A DNA stretch of 64,000 nucleotides from Micropterus salmoides (lineage: Eukaryota; Chordata; Actinopteri; Centrarchiformes; Centrarchidae): positions 20,078,308 through 20,142,307 of the forward strand of contig NW_024040152.1 of the NCBI RefSeq assembly GCF_014851395.1, in the 5' to 3' direction. Both the position numbers and the translations under genes were made by a program. The notes below the pieces were generated by a model. The model was not told where the DNA came from. It saw nothing but the letters and a program-made list of their open reading frames with translations, and made no database searches. Of the stretch, positions 19,063-32,010 are shown piece by piece. Each line of letters opens with the position of its first letter. Position 1 is the first letter of the stretch.

Positions 19063-22000
19063 CTGAGGGCACAGTAGAAATCAAACATACATATACATAT
19101 TTTACTTCTGGTAAAATAAGTAATGGCATAACACCAGTTACAGTAAAAGGTTTTCACACAGTAGGTTTAGCTATGAACAATGTCAAAACTATATTATAGG
19201 TAGCTTATATACCAGAAACACAAATACTTGGGGACCTTTAGCCATCATTGTTAATGTATACTAATGTTGAAATGTCTTTCTCATAACTACAAACACACAG
19301 CTACATCACCACATTTGTAAAAGTAACATACAGTCAAACATCAACTGCAGACACAAGATAATTACACAAACAGATTAGATACAAGGTAAAGATAGGTGTA
19401 AACATATTATAATAAACCTAGATGGTGAATAACTAAACCAGCGCAGTCTACACCTATATTGTCTAACCTAATGTTAGCATCGGCAAACACAGCTTGCGCT
19501 GCTGTTTTCCAGCTCACCTACAGCTAGATATAATTCATCGCCTCTACTCTGGCTCCTACACCAGCCTGCACCATAGACTGTATGGCCTGCACTCGTAGCA
19601 ACCGTTAGCTGTATTCTAAGTAGGTAGCTACGTTTGCTAGCGATGAAAGTAACAAATTACCGTCAAAATGATAAATGTCAGATTACCTGTCCAGCAGAAA
19701 TAAAGCCTCCACGGTGTAACTTTTCAGCCCCTTGGTGTTCCTCAGTTGTAAGTGACTACTGTTGAAAAGTCATGCAGATATCACCTCCGGTCTGACCGCT
19801 TCGCTCGTCAGGTCTGAGCGAGCTGACCGGGTGCGCGCACGGGGGCATCTACTGTAGCAGCAGGGCTGGTAGCCATGCAGCGAGGGAGAGTGACAGTCAG
19901 CCAGCCAATCATTGCATTCGGTCCGAAAGGAACGAGTGGCTGTGTTTACTGCAGCCCTGAGAGGATTACAGACAGACGATTTTTATACTCTCTTTTTCAG
20001 TGCACCTAACTTTTTAATATATATTGGTGTATAAAGACAGTTTAAACAAATGACAAAAAAGTTTTAGAATCAACTTGCCTACCCAGCCTTAAACGGTTTC
20101 TTTATTTCTTTTCTTGTCATCTGTGTCCAAATACTGTAGAACCTTGAAAAGTATAAAGATATACAAAACATACAAACATATTACTTTAGCTAAAATCAAA
20201 CATGCAATAACAATAAACCTAATTGAATACACAAATTAAACTACTGTTACTCTATCCCACTATACACATATACAGTGAAATAATACCTTAAAGCTAAATG
20301 GCTCTTCATCAATGCATACATAGATAAACAACTTTCAACAATAACCCACATGAACAACTTCACTCCCGCAACACCCGCACATAGACAACTATATACGCCT
20401 CGTTCCACTTCCCAAGGGCATTAAACTTAGGACTGGCAGTTTCTTTCATCTGGCTTTGTTACAGTCTTCAACAAGTTGGCGTCTCAACCGTGTGCTTCGT
20501 GTCTGCTTGCCCTGCTATTCAAGTATGTCCAGTTGCAGCCTGCAGACCTGACAGAAGTTGACGGAAGTTGAACTTCCAAATATGGTTTGTCCCAGAAGAC
20601 ACCGCGCACAAAACGTGATTACGGTAATCTTGGCTCACATACAGTATAGATCCTAATGTGTCCCAAAGTGTTTTATTCTTTAGAGGCCAACAACAGAACT
20701 TTAAATACACTTCTGAGAAGTTTTGAGGTGAGAAATTAACTGTGTAGATTTGGAATGTCGGCAATTTTACGAAAATTGACGGCGAATCGAAAATGTGTTC
20801 AAACATTTTCGGAGTGGAGAAGCTCAGCAAGTGCCAACCATGGTCCGGAAGGGTGTCAGTAATGTTACCCGAGGCTGCACAGCAACACAATGATGAAAAA
20901 CCTGATTTTTAAATATTGATGTTTAATAAATCACCTTTCCAGTCGAAACCAATGTCTCTCTTTAAATCCCATGGGTTAAAATAAGATATTATATCATGGA
21001 TCTGTTCCCAAGCTTGCTTATTTGCTTGTAGCGCTACGCTAATCTTTCTCCAAAGGACAGTAGTCCAAATGTTAAAGTACCTCAGAATTCATTTATAACA
21101 ATTTATTATATACATATTTATAATATGCCTGACCTCCTTCTCCTTGTGTGTAAAGTTTTATGATGTGGTGGCTTATGAAAGTGAAGACCATTGGATCTGA
21201 ACGCTCGACATGGGCCTTTAAATGTTCCAGCTTTTTAACCTACTGATTTTGCCACATGCACACACAACCCACACCACACTTTATGTAAACAAACAGAAGT
21301 AAAACAGTACAAGGATAATGTGTTGCTCTCATGACACAATGACATCCTGACTCTGGCTAAATCTACATCTGTCCACTGCAGAGGCCCAACCTGGAGGAGG
21401 AACTAGTATAAATGGCATCAGTATAATATAACATTATAACAACATTTACAGTAGTGTTACGGGTCCCAGGATTGGTACCACAGCAACAAAGAAAAAGCCA
21501 TGTTGAATTTGACTTCATGCCGTGAAGTTTTCATGGAAGTTTTGGAAAGCCCCACAGTTTAATTTGTTTTTATTTGTTTGCAATGCGCACTTTTATCCCC
21601 TCGCTTCAAACCACCACCTCAGTTTTTTTCATCATCATTATTAGCCTGCCTTTTTTTCAGCACTGTCTTATTATCATCTGATTTGGTAAGTAACTCTAAC
21701 GTTTATTTATTGTTGTTTTTTTAATTGAATTTTGATAAATAGTCTTACATTTGGAACTGGGAATACATGTGTACAATGTGCACAGTGAATATTTGTTGTA
21801 AATACTTTACAAATCCAAGTAATTGTAACTTTAGAAGTTGTTGAATCTTACAACGGTGTAAGTTATCAGCGGGTTTCCTGGAAGAACTACATTTCCCATA
21901 ATGCATGTTTTCCCGGGAGATGACGTGGAGGAACGACCATGAGTTTGAACTGTCCCGTGGAGTCAGAACCGCTCTTTATGTCTATGTTCCGAAAGCATAA

Positions 22001-22477
22001 CGTTAACTTATCCCTGCTTCCCGGTTTCTGCCGGTTGTTGTTTTCGCTGTTCGCTGGTAATGCATGTGAGTAACGTTATACTTATTTCAATAAGTGTCCG
22101 TGTTACATAGTCAGTATTTTAAGTTGTCGAGCTGTGTGTTTGTGTGTAATTTCTTTAAATGTTTTATCTCAACTGTGGGGTCCACAGTTGATCACTTGAA
22201 CCCTTTATTAATACTTTGTTAAAAAAAACAAACATCAACAACAGAAATAGCATAAGCACACAACTTTGATTTTGTGCTTGTTAATAACTAACTTGCTCAT
22301 CTTTTAACCTTTTCATTTTACTATAATTACTGTAGCCTACAATTAATGTTTTTCATAGATTTGGAAACTTTTTATCTGTAAATTCACTTTTTAAAATTTC
22401 ATTTATCATTATGTATTATTTTAAAAATGTTTTTTTGAACATTAACTAATCATATTTGTGTGCATGTTGTGTATAGA
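19063..22477. other. Non-coding stretch, no supported gene
   Basis: The region is AT-rich with scattered short frames. The longest (20519-20890, minus, 123 codons) shows no family motif and no splice context, so I do not call it. Around 19780-19980 and 21890-22070 the base composition rises and the sequence looks like 5' ends of genes or transposons (TTTCCCATAATGCATG near 21892). Confidence 0.4.
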
Positions 22478-24169
22478 TATTGGACTTCAAAGAGTGCTAC
22501 AGAGAGTCAGCGTTTCACCATCAGACAGTTGCCAATAGGTGAGTTTTGTAAATTGTTTACTTTGTTAACTTTACATGATTCAGAAACAGACTATTTATAG
22601 ATTATATTCAGACAACTATAAGAAACCAAAGTGTGAATTGCCTGGACTGTGCCCTGAGGTTAAGTGATTATTCCATGAACAACATTGTCATCTCATCAGA
22701 GATTGACATCTTGACAAGATGTATTCTATCAGAAAGAGGTACCTTTAAAAGATACTTTCAGCTTCAATTTGAAGATGTCCAAATAAATATTGTTTTCATG
22801 AAATTTTATAAATTTTTTTCCTTTGTGTGTTGTTAAAGTATTTACAATAGAAAGTAATTCATTTGAAAAATATTTTACTAAAGAAATGGTGAACCAAAAA
22901 TACTGAATCTACCATCTATAGCAATGACCACCATCAGAATATGGAGCCATTTAACACTTTTTTCTTTTCTTTTTATAAGTGTTTGCGCTGCATTTGTGTA
23001 ATTACTATTGTAATGTCTATTTTTTGTCCATCTAGGAACAACGTGATGTAAATATGAGACGGGATCTCGTCCTTCGTGCATTTCCTGTGTACCTGCATGA
23101 AGATGCCTCCAAGTTCTTCAGGACCTGTAATGTAAGTGTACTGGCCTCACTATCAATCCCTTTGCCTAGCTATTCAGCCAGCTTAAACATATGACATCAC
23201 TCCAAAAACTATAGGAGAACCAGGCGGGTATTTCAGAAAGCAGGTTATGTGAAAACTCACAGTGAACCCTGAGATGAGGGAAACTCTTGAGTTATCCAAA
23301 AGAGAATTTTGATTCATTTAGATGAGCTCTTACTTCGGCCGCACAGTGAATATCAGACTACATGTCATTGCTAACGTGCTCTCAGATCAGAACAATCTTC
23401 TTTTTTTTAGCTTTTTTTTTATCACTTTGCAGGTTTAATTAATCACCTTCCAGCAGCCAGAAAAAGATAAATAACTAATAATACTATAATATTTAGAGTT
23501 GAATTACCTAACTCAGATCAGCTGTTCTGGAACTGAAAACTCAGGGTAAGTCAACTCAGAGTTCAGGTTTAGGCTTAGAGTTTGTTGAACCTCCTTTCTG
23601 GAATAGCCCCCAGGACCTGTTTACGAAGTTTACTTGAGTTGTTATTCTCAAGTAAACTGTTATTCTCAAGTTATTATAAATGAAAAGGTAAGTATAAAGC
23701 ATTCCACAAAAAGGATGCTAACAGATGGTGTAAAACTAACGTAAGATATAAGCATATGTAAAGAAAATAGTTTAAACATTTAGCTTAGTTGCAGTCTAAG
23801 TGCAAGTAATTATGTAGAGATCATTAGCATAATTTATATTCAGGGGCTGAACTCATTCTTGTATTACTTGTGTTTTATAGTCTGGAGACGGTCCAGACCT
23901 CACTGACAGTGGCTCTCCTGACAGTCGTAACGGATAACACTACTGATGCGGCCCTCTTCAGCCCCGAGAGCATCTGTATTGTCGTGGAGGATGAAATACT
24001 TGCGAGTGGTTCCACAAATCTGGCTGACTCATTTCTCCTGCTCTTTGGGTACGTCTATGCACTAGACCTACAGTACCCAAAGAATCTCGTGCTTACATTT
24101 ACATTTATACAAAAAGTTGTAATGTGTCTTGAGGACAACATTACAACTACTACTGACGCTGAAGAATGA
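22478..24169 (+). pseudogene. Fragment of a second SAMD3-like/CACTA accessory gene
   Basis: Three exon-like pieces are visible: about 22478-22541, 23036-23131 (EQRDVNMRRDLVLRAFPVYLHEDASKFFRTC, with CTAG acceptor and GTAAGT donor) and 23881-24169. The last encodes SLTVALLTVVTDNTTDAALF, then VIVEDE-like residues and FGYVYALDLQYPKNLVLTFTFIQK, and ends with a TGA stop. FG..YAL.LQYPK....TF..IQK is the C-terminal signature of the same teleost family as the 11706 gene, from another branch. The first junction does not keep frame (phase 0 meets an exon needing phase 2), so the copy appears broken. It sits upstream of a second CACTA-type terminus at 25879. Confidence 0.5.
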
Positions 24170-24549
24170 TTTGTTCAATGAGTGAATCACTCAGAATGGA
24201 CTATTTCTTGAGCTGAGTATTGAGGACATTTGTTGTTTTTGCCTCAGATTTAAGATGAGACTGTTTGCCTCTTCTACCTCAGACTTGATTCATTGATTGT
24301 TAATGGATAAATATCAAAACATTGACGTATTGCCCAGCCCATGTTTTTGCACAATTACTTGTTGGAAACGACTGTTCAATCCATGCACTATACATGTTTA
24401 ATGTTCTGTTACATAATGACTACCTTGATGTTGTCAGTTTAATGGCAACAGTTGAACTTTATTTGAGTTTTAAAATAAAACAAAATGAGTTGCATCCTTC
24501 AAGGTACAGTAAGTGCCAAAACGTTGTTAAACAGTATTAAAAGATCACA

Positions 24550-25327
24550 CAGATTTAAGCTTATTCACCGTATCCCCCAGAGTTAGATAAGTCCACACAT
24601 ACCCTTCTCATCTCCGTGCGTGTCTGACGCACACACCGCTAACCTAGCTTAGCACAAAGACTGGAAGTAAATGGCTCCAGCTAGCATACTTCTCCCAATA
24701 ATTGCAAAATAACACCAACATTTTCCTATTTATATGTTGTGATTTTTATAGTCACAGTGTGTACAAATAACAAGGTCATACGAGACACAGGCTCTTTTAA
24801 CCGTATACATAAGTTTAAAGACAGTTAAAAGATGCCTGTGTCTCATGACTTTGTTATTTGTACACACTGTAACTATTTAAATCACAAGGTCATATTAGAC
24901 ACTGGCATCTTTTAACCGTATACATAGGTTAAAAGATGGTTAAAAGATGCTTGTGTCTTATATGACCTTGTGATTTGTATAGTCAGTGTGTACAAATAAC
25001 ACGGTCATATGAGACGCAGGCATCTTTTAACCGTATACATAGGTTAAAATACGGTTGAAAGATGCCTGTGTCTCATGCGACCTTGTTATTTGTACACACT
25101 GATTATACAAATCACAACATATAAATAGGAAAATGTTGGTGTTATTTTGTCACTTATTGGGAGAAGTATGCTATCTGGAGCCATTTACTTCCAGTCTTTG
25201 TGCTAAGCTAGGGTAGTGTTGTGTGCGTCAGACAGTTACGGCACGCACGGAGATGAAAAGGGTATGTGTGGACTGTCTAACTCTGGGTGATATGCTAAAG
25301 TCACAAAAAGTCGGCGTGTTCCTTTAA
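24550..25327. mobile_element. Fold-back element with long inverted repeats and palindromic core units
   Basis: Two arms of about 190 bp are inverted copies: the left (about 24555-24750) holds CTTCTCATCTCCGTGCG, AGCTTAGCACAAAGACTGG and AACACCAACATTTTCCTATT, and the right (about 25105-25327) holds their reverse complements. The core has three successive palindromic units of about 105-115 bp (about 24768-24870, 24871-24985, 24986-25100), each with AACCGTATACATA at its centre and ATTTGTACACACTG-type ends. The right end AAAGGAACACGCCGACTTTT (reverse complement) matches a widespread fish repeat; the left arm lacks these first bases. No coding capacity. It lies between the SAMD3-like fragment and the 25879 terminus. 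Confidence 0.7.
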
Positions 25328-25529
25328 ATGGATCCACATTCTAATAGTTTATTGCTGTTGAGGATGGATAATACGCCTTTTAAAAAGCACATTGTTGAAT
25401 AAAAAAAGTTGCTAAATTGTCACTGTGGTGTCACTTTCATCTTTTCTGACATTAGCTGATTATAATTGTGTAGTTGGCCGACATCAGTATTTTAGTGTAG
25501 AATAAATTAAGTGCATATCCCACTTTGAG

Positions 25530-25879
25530 TAGAAAATTATAGGAAATTTAGTGCATTTCCTACATTATGAGTTTAAGAATATGAAATGTTTTGAGTCTTT
25601 TTCCAACATTTTATGAGTTTAAGAAAATTGAGAATTTTGAGTTTATTTCCAACATTTTATGATTTGAAGACTATTGAAATTTTTGAGTGAATTACTCACT
25701 AATTTTAAGTTGAGGAAAATCAATATTTATAAGATAACATTGAGATAATTTAAGGCAACAGTAAATATAATTTTTAATTTAAGTAAACTTAAAACTTTTA
25801 AAAATATCACTTAAATATTTTTGTGTAATCTGTTACAAAATAATTTTTGAGTTCTGTGAACTTATTCGGGTTTACAGTG
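25530..25879 (+). mobile_element. Right terminus of a second CACTA-like element
   Basis: The end reads GGGTTTACAGTG followed by TA, so the reverse complement starts CACTGTAAACCCGAATAAG. Inside are degenerate direct repeats of about 60 bp with CCAACATTTTATGAGTTTAAGAA and TTTTGAGT. This is the same architecture as the 17188 end (CAGTG, TA, subterminal repeats) with different repeat sequences. Together with the SAMD3-like exons upstream it implies a related but distinct element. I did not find its left end. Confidence 0.55.
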
Positions 25880-27255
25880 TAGTTACATCACCTCTCGTGT
25901 ACGTCTTATAATTCTATACTTCAAACAACATTTTAGTACACATTACCACCTGTCAATAAGTGCATCAAGGCTACTATAAAGATATAGTGCAAATTACAGC
26001 AATACTCAACTGTATTTAAAGCAAGCAACATACCACCTGCATTACTTCTGTGCTTACACATTTCAATTCACTTCAGTTCAAATACAGCTATCACATACAG
26101 AGAAATATAACATTTTCAATGATACAAAACCTTGTAAATGCAAAGCCACTGAGCAAAGACAACAATCACAGTGACAATTCGCCTTCAACTGCACATAACA
26201 TTAACATCATCCACAACAAATAAGTACAGCTCTGTAACATTTCAGTGTTTTAATATAGGGCACCTCACATTACATATTCTTAACTTAAATTCTCATGTTA
26301 TTTTATGTGCCGGAGCCCAAATAAAATACTTTGCTTATTTGGCGTTGTACCTGCAAGACTACACTCAGGTAATATGAACCCCATATCCCGCGATACGGCA
26401 ACTGCCCACCACGCGGCGTCTGAATCTGCCGCTGACTACGGCGGAGTTTTCAATGTTCGACAAAAATATTCTAAACACTATCAAAACATTTTTATAATAT
26501 TCGCTCAACTCAAGCTAGGCTTTTAGATGTCGATATTGACAAGTTTTATCAACTACTAACCTGTATAATACAGATGAGATTCAGTAGCAATAAAAACACA
26601 GCGTGTTCAGTTCTTCATCCGGATCGCATCTGAGGGGTGGACAGAAGTTTCCCCCTGAGGCTACCTGGAGCACAACTTCTCCCGTGACAAAAGTTCCGCC
26701 TGGGCGCTGGTTCCACTTACCACTTAAATTCACCATTTATACATGAAAATAAAATAATGTGATTGTCATTCACAGTATTTAGGATAATATTAAACCCTGA
26801 GGTTTTGAAAAAAAATTTATTTAATTAATTAATTTAAATAAACACAAAATGACTGCACACTTTTGGGATGTATCACAGTAGGTTTTAGTCTTCACTCACC
26901 CACTATGCTTGTAAATCATTTAAGGGCATACGGGAGTGAAAGAGTTGCACTGCAGAGCCCTGCTTCAATGTACTGTTGTACATACTAGCCTACTGTATAT
27001 GGTATTGTCAGATGGCCTTGGGGGTGGCTTTACATTTTTCAGAGAGAGACATCAGACAAACGAAAAATGCAAGCACAAACGTGGCATTTATTGTCTTCCA
27101 TACAGACAAGAGGAGACACCGACACCAACAAGCAACAAAACCTTGAAAGTAACTTGCTGCCTTTTATACACTCCCTCCTGCAGGTAATTAAGTGGGTAAA
27201 ACTACTGTGGTGTATAACATATGTGCATTTGACGCATAACAGTTTAACATAGCAC
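25880..27255. other. Non-coding, nothing recognised
   Basis: Mostly AT-rich. A GC-richer part at 26385-26460 and 26615-26720 contains ATCCCGCGATACGG and may be remains of a promoter or repeat. No supported frame. Confidence 0.35.
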
Positions 27256-27627
27256 TGTAGCAGCTGGATGTGACCTTTAAGGGGAGAGCAGAGGTCAGTG
27301 GTTACGTGGAGGCTCAGACCCTTATCTGGTGTCCAACAAGATGTCTACACTTATCCTATAGAACTTTGCTCTTATATGGATTGGAGCCTTAGTTTGCAGA
27401 CTCAGACCCTTATTTGGGATCCAACAGATACCTAAACATTTCCTATATAAGCTGTGTCTGATGTACGGAGAGACAGAGTGGCCATCGGGCTGGGTCACTC
27501 TCCAAGCTGCTGCAGAGCTTGTAATTGATGCTGAATTCCTTGATGTAATAAACTTTTATGATCAAGAACAGTGTCAAGCGGATTTCTTCTCAACACATAA
27601 TCGCAGCATTATTGTTCGGACACCACA
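27256..27627 (+). mobile_element. Possible solo LTR
   Basis: The segment has LTR-like order: a G-rich tract (27280-27290), a TATA-type box CTATATAAG (about 27440), an AATAAA at about 27548 and a CA-type end near 27627. Two imperfect direct repeats of about 50 bp begin with CTCAGACCCTTAT at about 27313 and 27403. No protein frame adjoins it and I could not prove a target duplication, so both borders are approximate and the call rests on layout. Confidence 0.35.
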
Positions 27628-27819
27628 CTACTTAGGTGGGACCACCATCATTTAGAATAATAAATATTTACCCAAAAACCCAACACCATAGAAAAATAGA
27701 GCCCAATGAATGAATATTTACATAAATACACATTTCTATCAGTAAATCAATAAAGCATACTCAAAATAATCACATAATCAGCATTGTTGATGGCTTTTGA
27801 ACCGAGTGATGGTAGGTGA

Positions 27820-28700
27820 CTTGGGCCCATCAGTCCTCAAACCCTGCACAGGCTCACATCCTCCAGGTACTGGAGAAAATCTGGGAGGTGTTGATATGAG
27901 TACCAGGGAGGAAAAACTAAATGACTCAACTTTTATTTAACTTTACATAAGTACGAACAGAGCAAGCGCTGCCTTTCCCTGGTGGTTCATCAAACAGAAT
28001 TAAACCCAAGAAAGGCAGTAAAAGATTTTCACTTTATTTATTCACAATGGTCACCAGGTGTCTCAAAATTGCAAAAATAGAAAAGCTTAGAATAGAAAAA
28101 CTCCACAGATTTGCTTTGGAAAAGTTTTGTAGCAGTAGATTGTTGAAGCTGAGAGTTTTCAGCAGTTATAGTGCCATAGAAAGAGCAGCTGGGAGGCAGG
28201 TGAAGTTCTGCGCCCCCTTCAAACTCAGTGATTAGCTTCCACTGGTAGCAGTGCCAGCCTTCTCTTTGATAGAAACACAAGCCAAAAGGTCAGAACCTTG
28301 TTGCCTGTTGGCGCCACAGAAGGGGGTAGAGTGACCTCTGCTGGTTGAGCTCCCACATAGCAAGAAGGCCTATAAATATGTTACAAATCTAAAATATTAA
28401 TGAAATAATAGAAAATTAAATAAATAGGCTAACTGCTGTCCTAATCAACATATAACATTAGTTTACTTGTCTTAATCTGAAGTTACAGGTCACCAATGGT
28501 CTGGCTGTTAGGGAGAACTAAATATTTGTCAGTTATATTAATTTTTATTTCAGTTAACTAATGTGTTTTTTTTCACTCCCAGTATTATTTTAGTTTTACT
28601 TACTTTGAAGGTTTTATAATAGAATAGACCACTTGACTTCCATTTTTGGTCTATAACGAAAAACGAATCGACTGAAGTTCACAGACCCTCTTCATTATTT
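27820..28700 (+). repeat. Copy A of a dispersed repeat, repeated in the palindrome spacer
   Basis: It matches 41990-43030 in the same orientation. Shared blocks are TCAGTCCTCAAACCCTGCAC, AACCCAAGAAAGGCAGTAAAAG, TAGTGCCATAGAAAGAGCAG, CCTTGTTGCCTGTTGGCGCC and GGTCTATAACGAAAAACGAA. Internal differences are small indels. It ends about 270 bp outside the left arm of the palindrome. No coding capacity recognised. Confidence 0.75.
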
Positions 28701-29781
28701 GTTCAAAAAAAATAACTGCAAAAAACAAAAAACGGGCCGTTTTTACTTGGGGGGCATAGTGACACCCTAGTTTGAGAACTAGTGGTTTAATGGCAGTTTT
28801 TTAAATTGTAATTCTTCTGTACAAAAACATTCACATCTAACTACATTTGTGCTCTGTATAATCTAATGGTGCTTTTAGACCAAAAGCAAAGCGAGCGTTT
28901 GGGGCGGTGAGTCAATGCATAGACACGTAAAGCCGCGATTTCCTGTCGGGAAGGGGACGCTGAGTCGCGATAGCCTATCAGTGTTGAGACTGTCCGTAAG
29001 TCACCAACGGCTTCAGAGCGATCTGTGGAGAGGGCCGGGCAGAGCGGGGGATTGAAAATCTGCTGGCTGCTGGCTAAACTTGGGGGAGAGGAGCAGGGAG
29101 CAGCGCTGCAACCTTTGGACAAATAAACCCCCGTAGTCAAACTGGACGCCATTTACTCGCGGGAGGAGCTCTGAATAAACTGCTTTTATTAAATTAGCTT
29201 TTTACTTTAGTTTTTGGGATTACAATGTTGATTTATCTTCACTGGAGCTTCTCAGCAGATAGCGTCCATGCACATCCGGTTCCACTGTTGTTATTAGCTG
29301 TCGGACTACGACTTCATATTTATATAAAAACTGGATAAAACTCGACATTACTTGGAGAAAAGAAAGCGTGGAAGTTGAACTACCTGGTGAGTTCAGAAAA
29401 CATGTGGCTGTAACTTTATTCCAGCTATCATTGTACTTTACTGTGACCAAGTTAGCATAGAATAGCCCTAATTGATCCAAACTCCATTCAGAAAACAAAC
29501 ATTTTAGAAGTTGTTGTCCTGCTGTCTTGCTGACAGACCTGACAAAGCATGAATTCATATGTTTAACAAATCGGTATCATGTTGTAGTTATTTCAGCATC
29601 AGTTTAATCCATTTATTGCTATATAATCACAGCAAAATGTTTACTTTGGGTTCATACAGCTGTAGTAATGGCAAGTTGTGTTTATTCACGTTATCGCGTT
29701 AAAATCGCCTTCTCACCTTGTGTGTGAACACTTGCAGCAAATGTACTCATGCAAGGAAAGCATCGCAAGGAGAAAATTTGC

Positions 29782-31094
29782 GTTCTTCTTCTTCTGGCTT
29801 TCCGGCAGACTAGCTGCCTTGCGGCATATTGCTGCCTCTCACAGTTCATTCTCAGTATCGTTTCATGGCATCACCATTTTCAGAGGGGTAATCCTGTTGC
29901 AGATATAAAGTACATGACTGCTTCCACTATCTTCGATTGGTTCTCAGGAGGATTCAAAATGTCTCTCAATGTCACTGTCTGTATTCCAGCTCCTGATAGC
30001 GTAGAGTAAAGTTGATCCCTTTGCTTTTTGTACTGCCGACATTCCATAAACACATGTTTAACAGTCTGTTGTTGATTGCAGGTTCTACAGAGTCCATCCT
30101 CATGTTTGCCCATCTTTGCCAGATCCTATGCAAGTCCACAGTGTCCCAGTCGTTGTCTTGTCATGATTACAGAATGTCTTCTCTTTTTTTGTACTGAATA
30201 GTAGTGATGACCCCTTGTTTCATTTTCCCACTCCCTCTGCCACACTGCTGTAATGTGTCCCTTAATGACAGTCCGACATTCAGAAACAATCCAAACTGCT
30301 AGCTCAATGTCTCTTTTCAAAGCCATTTTTGCTGCCCTGTCTGCCACCTCATTCCCTTCCACCCCAACAAGTGCAGGCACCCAAAGAAATCCCACTGACC
30401 CTCCAGCCTGTTCGATTCTATGCAACAGAACCATCAGCTCTACAAAAAGGTCTGTAGATAAGACCCCCAATGATTTTCCAGTCTTTGTTTTACCATATGG
30501 GAATGCACAGTGCCTTCATGATGTTTTATGTTGTCCATTATACTGAAGTCTATTTCTGGTATGGGCAGCATCCACGGTGGTACAACTGACCAGTGAACTT
30601 GCGGGGCCACCCCTACCTCCCTCTGTCCCAGTTCCTCCACCTTTTTACTCATGTTAAATATAAAACATTCCTTCCTCCTTTTCCCTGACTCCCACTCCCA
30701 TGCCTTAAGTAGTACTGTTTTTGTAGGATGTTGTCCTTTATGTGCCCATAGCTTAACAATATACTGCATTGCCAATTTCTCCCATCGAATTGATAGTGGC
30801 ATTTCCCCCATCTCTACCAGTAAAGCCGGGACTGGAGTTGTACAAAGGGCCCCGCAACATAGTCTCAGTTAGCCTGTATAACTTCCAGCCTTTTTAAGTC
30901 TGTTTCAGCTGCTGTCCCATAACATACACAACCATAATCCAGTCCTTACCATTGCCCTGTAGATCATTAGTTGAGTATCTCTGCCTGCACCCCATGTACT
31001 ACCTGAGAGGGAACGCATTACATTTATCACTTTTTCACACTTGTTTACTACATTATTTATTTGAAAATTCACGTTTGGTCTGAATGCCGCATAA
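29782..31094 (-). mobile_element. I-clade-like LINE with RNase H remnants (left arm)
   Basis: On the minus strand the end of a reverse transcriptase (NNVVNKCEKVINVMRSLSG, DTQLMIYRAMVRT) is followed by a connection region (ALLVEMGEMPLSIR), RNase H remnants (FLWVPALVGVEGNEVADRAAKMAL) and a final domain with C.TCNQQQTVKHVFMECRQY. The 3' end carries GAAGAAGAAGAAC, a triplet tail as in I-type elements. It is 5'-truncated and frameshifted. Relative to the right-arm copy about 230 bp are deleted near 30440-30445, removing the start of RNase H (IYTDGSQD). Not functional. Confidence 0.75.
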
Positions 31095-31163
31095 GTCTCT
31101 TCAGATCGGCCACCTTCCTGTTTACAGCGTGCCATGTGATCATTTTAGTTCAAAACTGTACAG
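31095..31163 (+). pseudogene. SMG9: SMG9 exon fragment (left arm)
   Basis: The fragment encodes SLQI, then after one extra base ATFLFTACHVIILVQN, closely matching the part of SMG9 (a nonsense-mediated decay factor that binds SMG1/SMG8) that reads FLFT.CHV..VQ.WFT. Compared with the right-arm copy, 19 bp are deleted between CTG direct repeats, removing WFTNLNLY. The splice donor (AG/GTGGGT) survives. A LINE abuts its 5' side. Identification is from memory of the family motif, not from a search. Confidence 0.65.
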
Positions 31164-31899
31164 GTGGGTACTTGTTTGTCTGCGATGGGTATGTGTTATA
31201 CTTACTTACTGCCCATGTTTACAGAACAAAAGAAGAGGGCTGCTCTCAGGAACGCTCTGACGATAACTTGGGATAAATATCTACTCCTGCCACAGGAATG
31301 TTGAGCATTTCATCTTGTATCTTGAGAGGATATTTGTCTTCTGCTTTTTCATAAGTTCAGTAATGCTACTCTTTCAGTTGGTCTTTTAGACCACAAATGT
31401 GGGCAAATCCTTTTTAAACTGCCTATGTACCCATCTAACGTGTGTTGAAACTCATCTAACATAATTTGCTGATATAAGCAGCAATAACTGGAATAACCAC
31501 CCTCATGATGAGACACATTCCCTGTGGTTACTTGTACTTATTAGTAAGTTTTTATTAACTTGATTTTCACTCAAGTGATGATTTTCACAAAAGTGTGACT
31601 GTAGTGGAACCAGTAGCTGTTATCAACTTGGTGGTAGTATCAATGGGGTAAATACCTAGGGGGAGAAATTAAGAGTTAACAAATAAAGCAGTCAATACAA
31701 GAGGATTGTAAGGAGACGTATAAAGTACAGCACAGAAGGTGCATGTTAGCGGTTTGAGGTGTTATATGAGAAAGTGTTCTCAGAAGAGATGAGTTTCTCA
31801 CAAGCTTCTTGAAGTTAGAAATAGTTAGAGATGCATATGTATTTGAATGCACTGTCGCTCACTTTAATTGTTGTCCTTACTGTCTGCAAAGGCAAGGCA

Positions 31900-32010
31900 A
31901 ATTTATTTGTATAGCACAGTCCAGCAACAAGGCATTTCAAAGGGCTTTACATAAAACATAAAAGCAACATTTAAAAAGAGTCAAATATAAAATAAAATTA
32001 GATTAATTTA
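31900..32010. repeat. Dispersed fish repeat fragment (left arm)
   Basis: AAGGCAAATTTATTTGTATAG and CAAAGGGCTTTACATAAAACA form a motif very common in fish sequences. The mirrored copy is at about 55665-55765 in the right arm, so it was present before the duplication. Confidence 0.55.

Noticed and set aside
20519..20890. Open frame of 123 codons on the minus strand
   Set aside because: No family motif, no convincing splice context or neighbour; length is within chance for this base composition.
29220..29558. Frames of about 110 codons mirrored at 58347-58730
   Set aside because: They are mirrored only because they lie in the palindrome arms; the sequence shows no protein motif and the two copies differ by stops.
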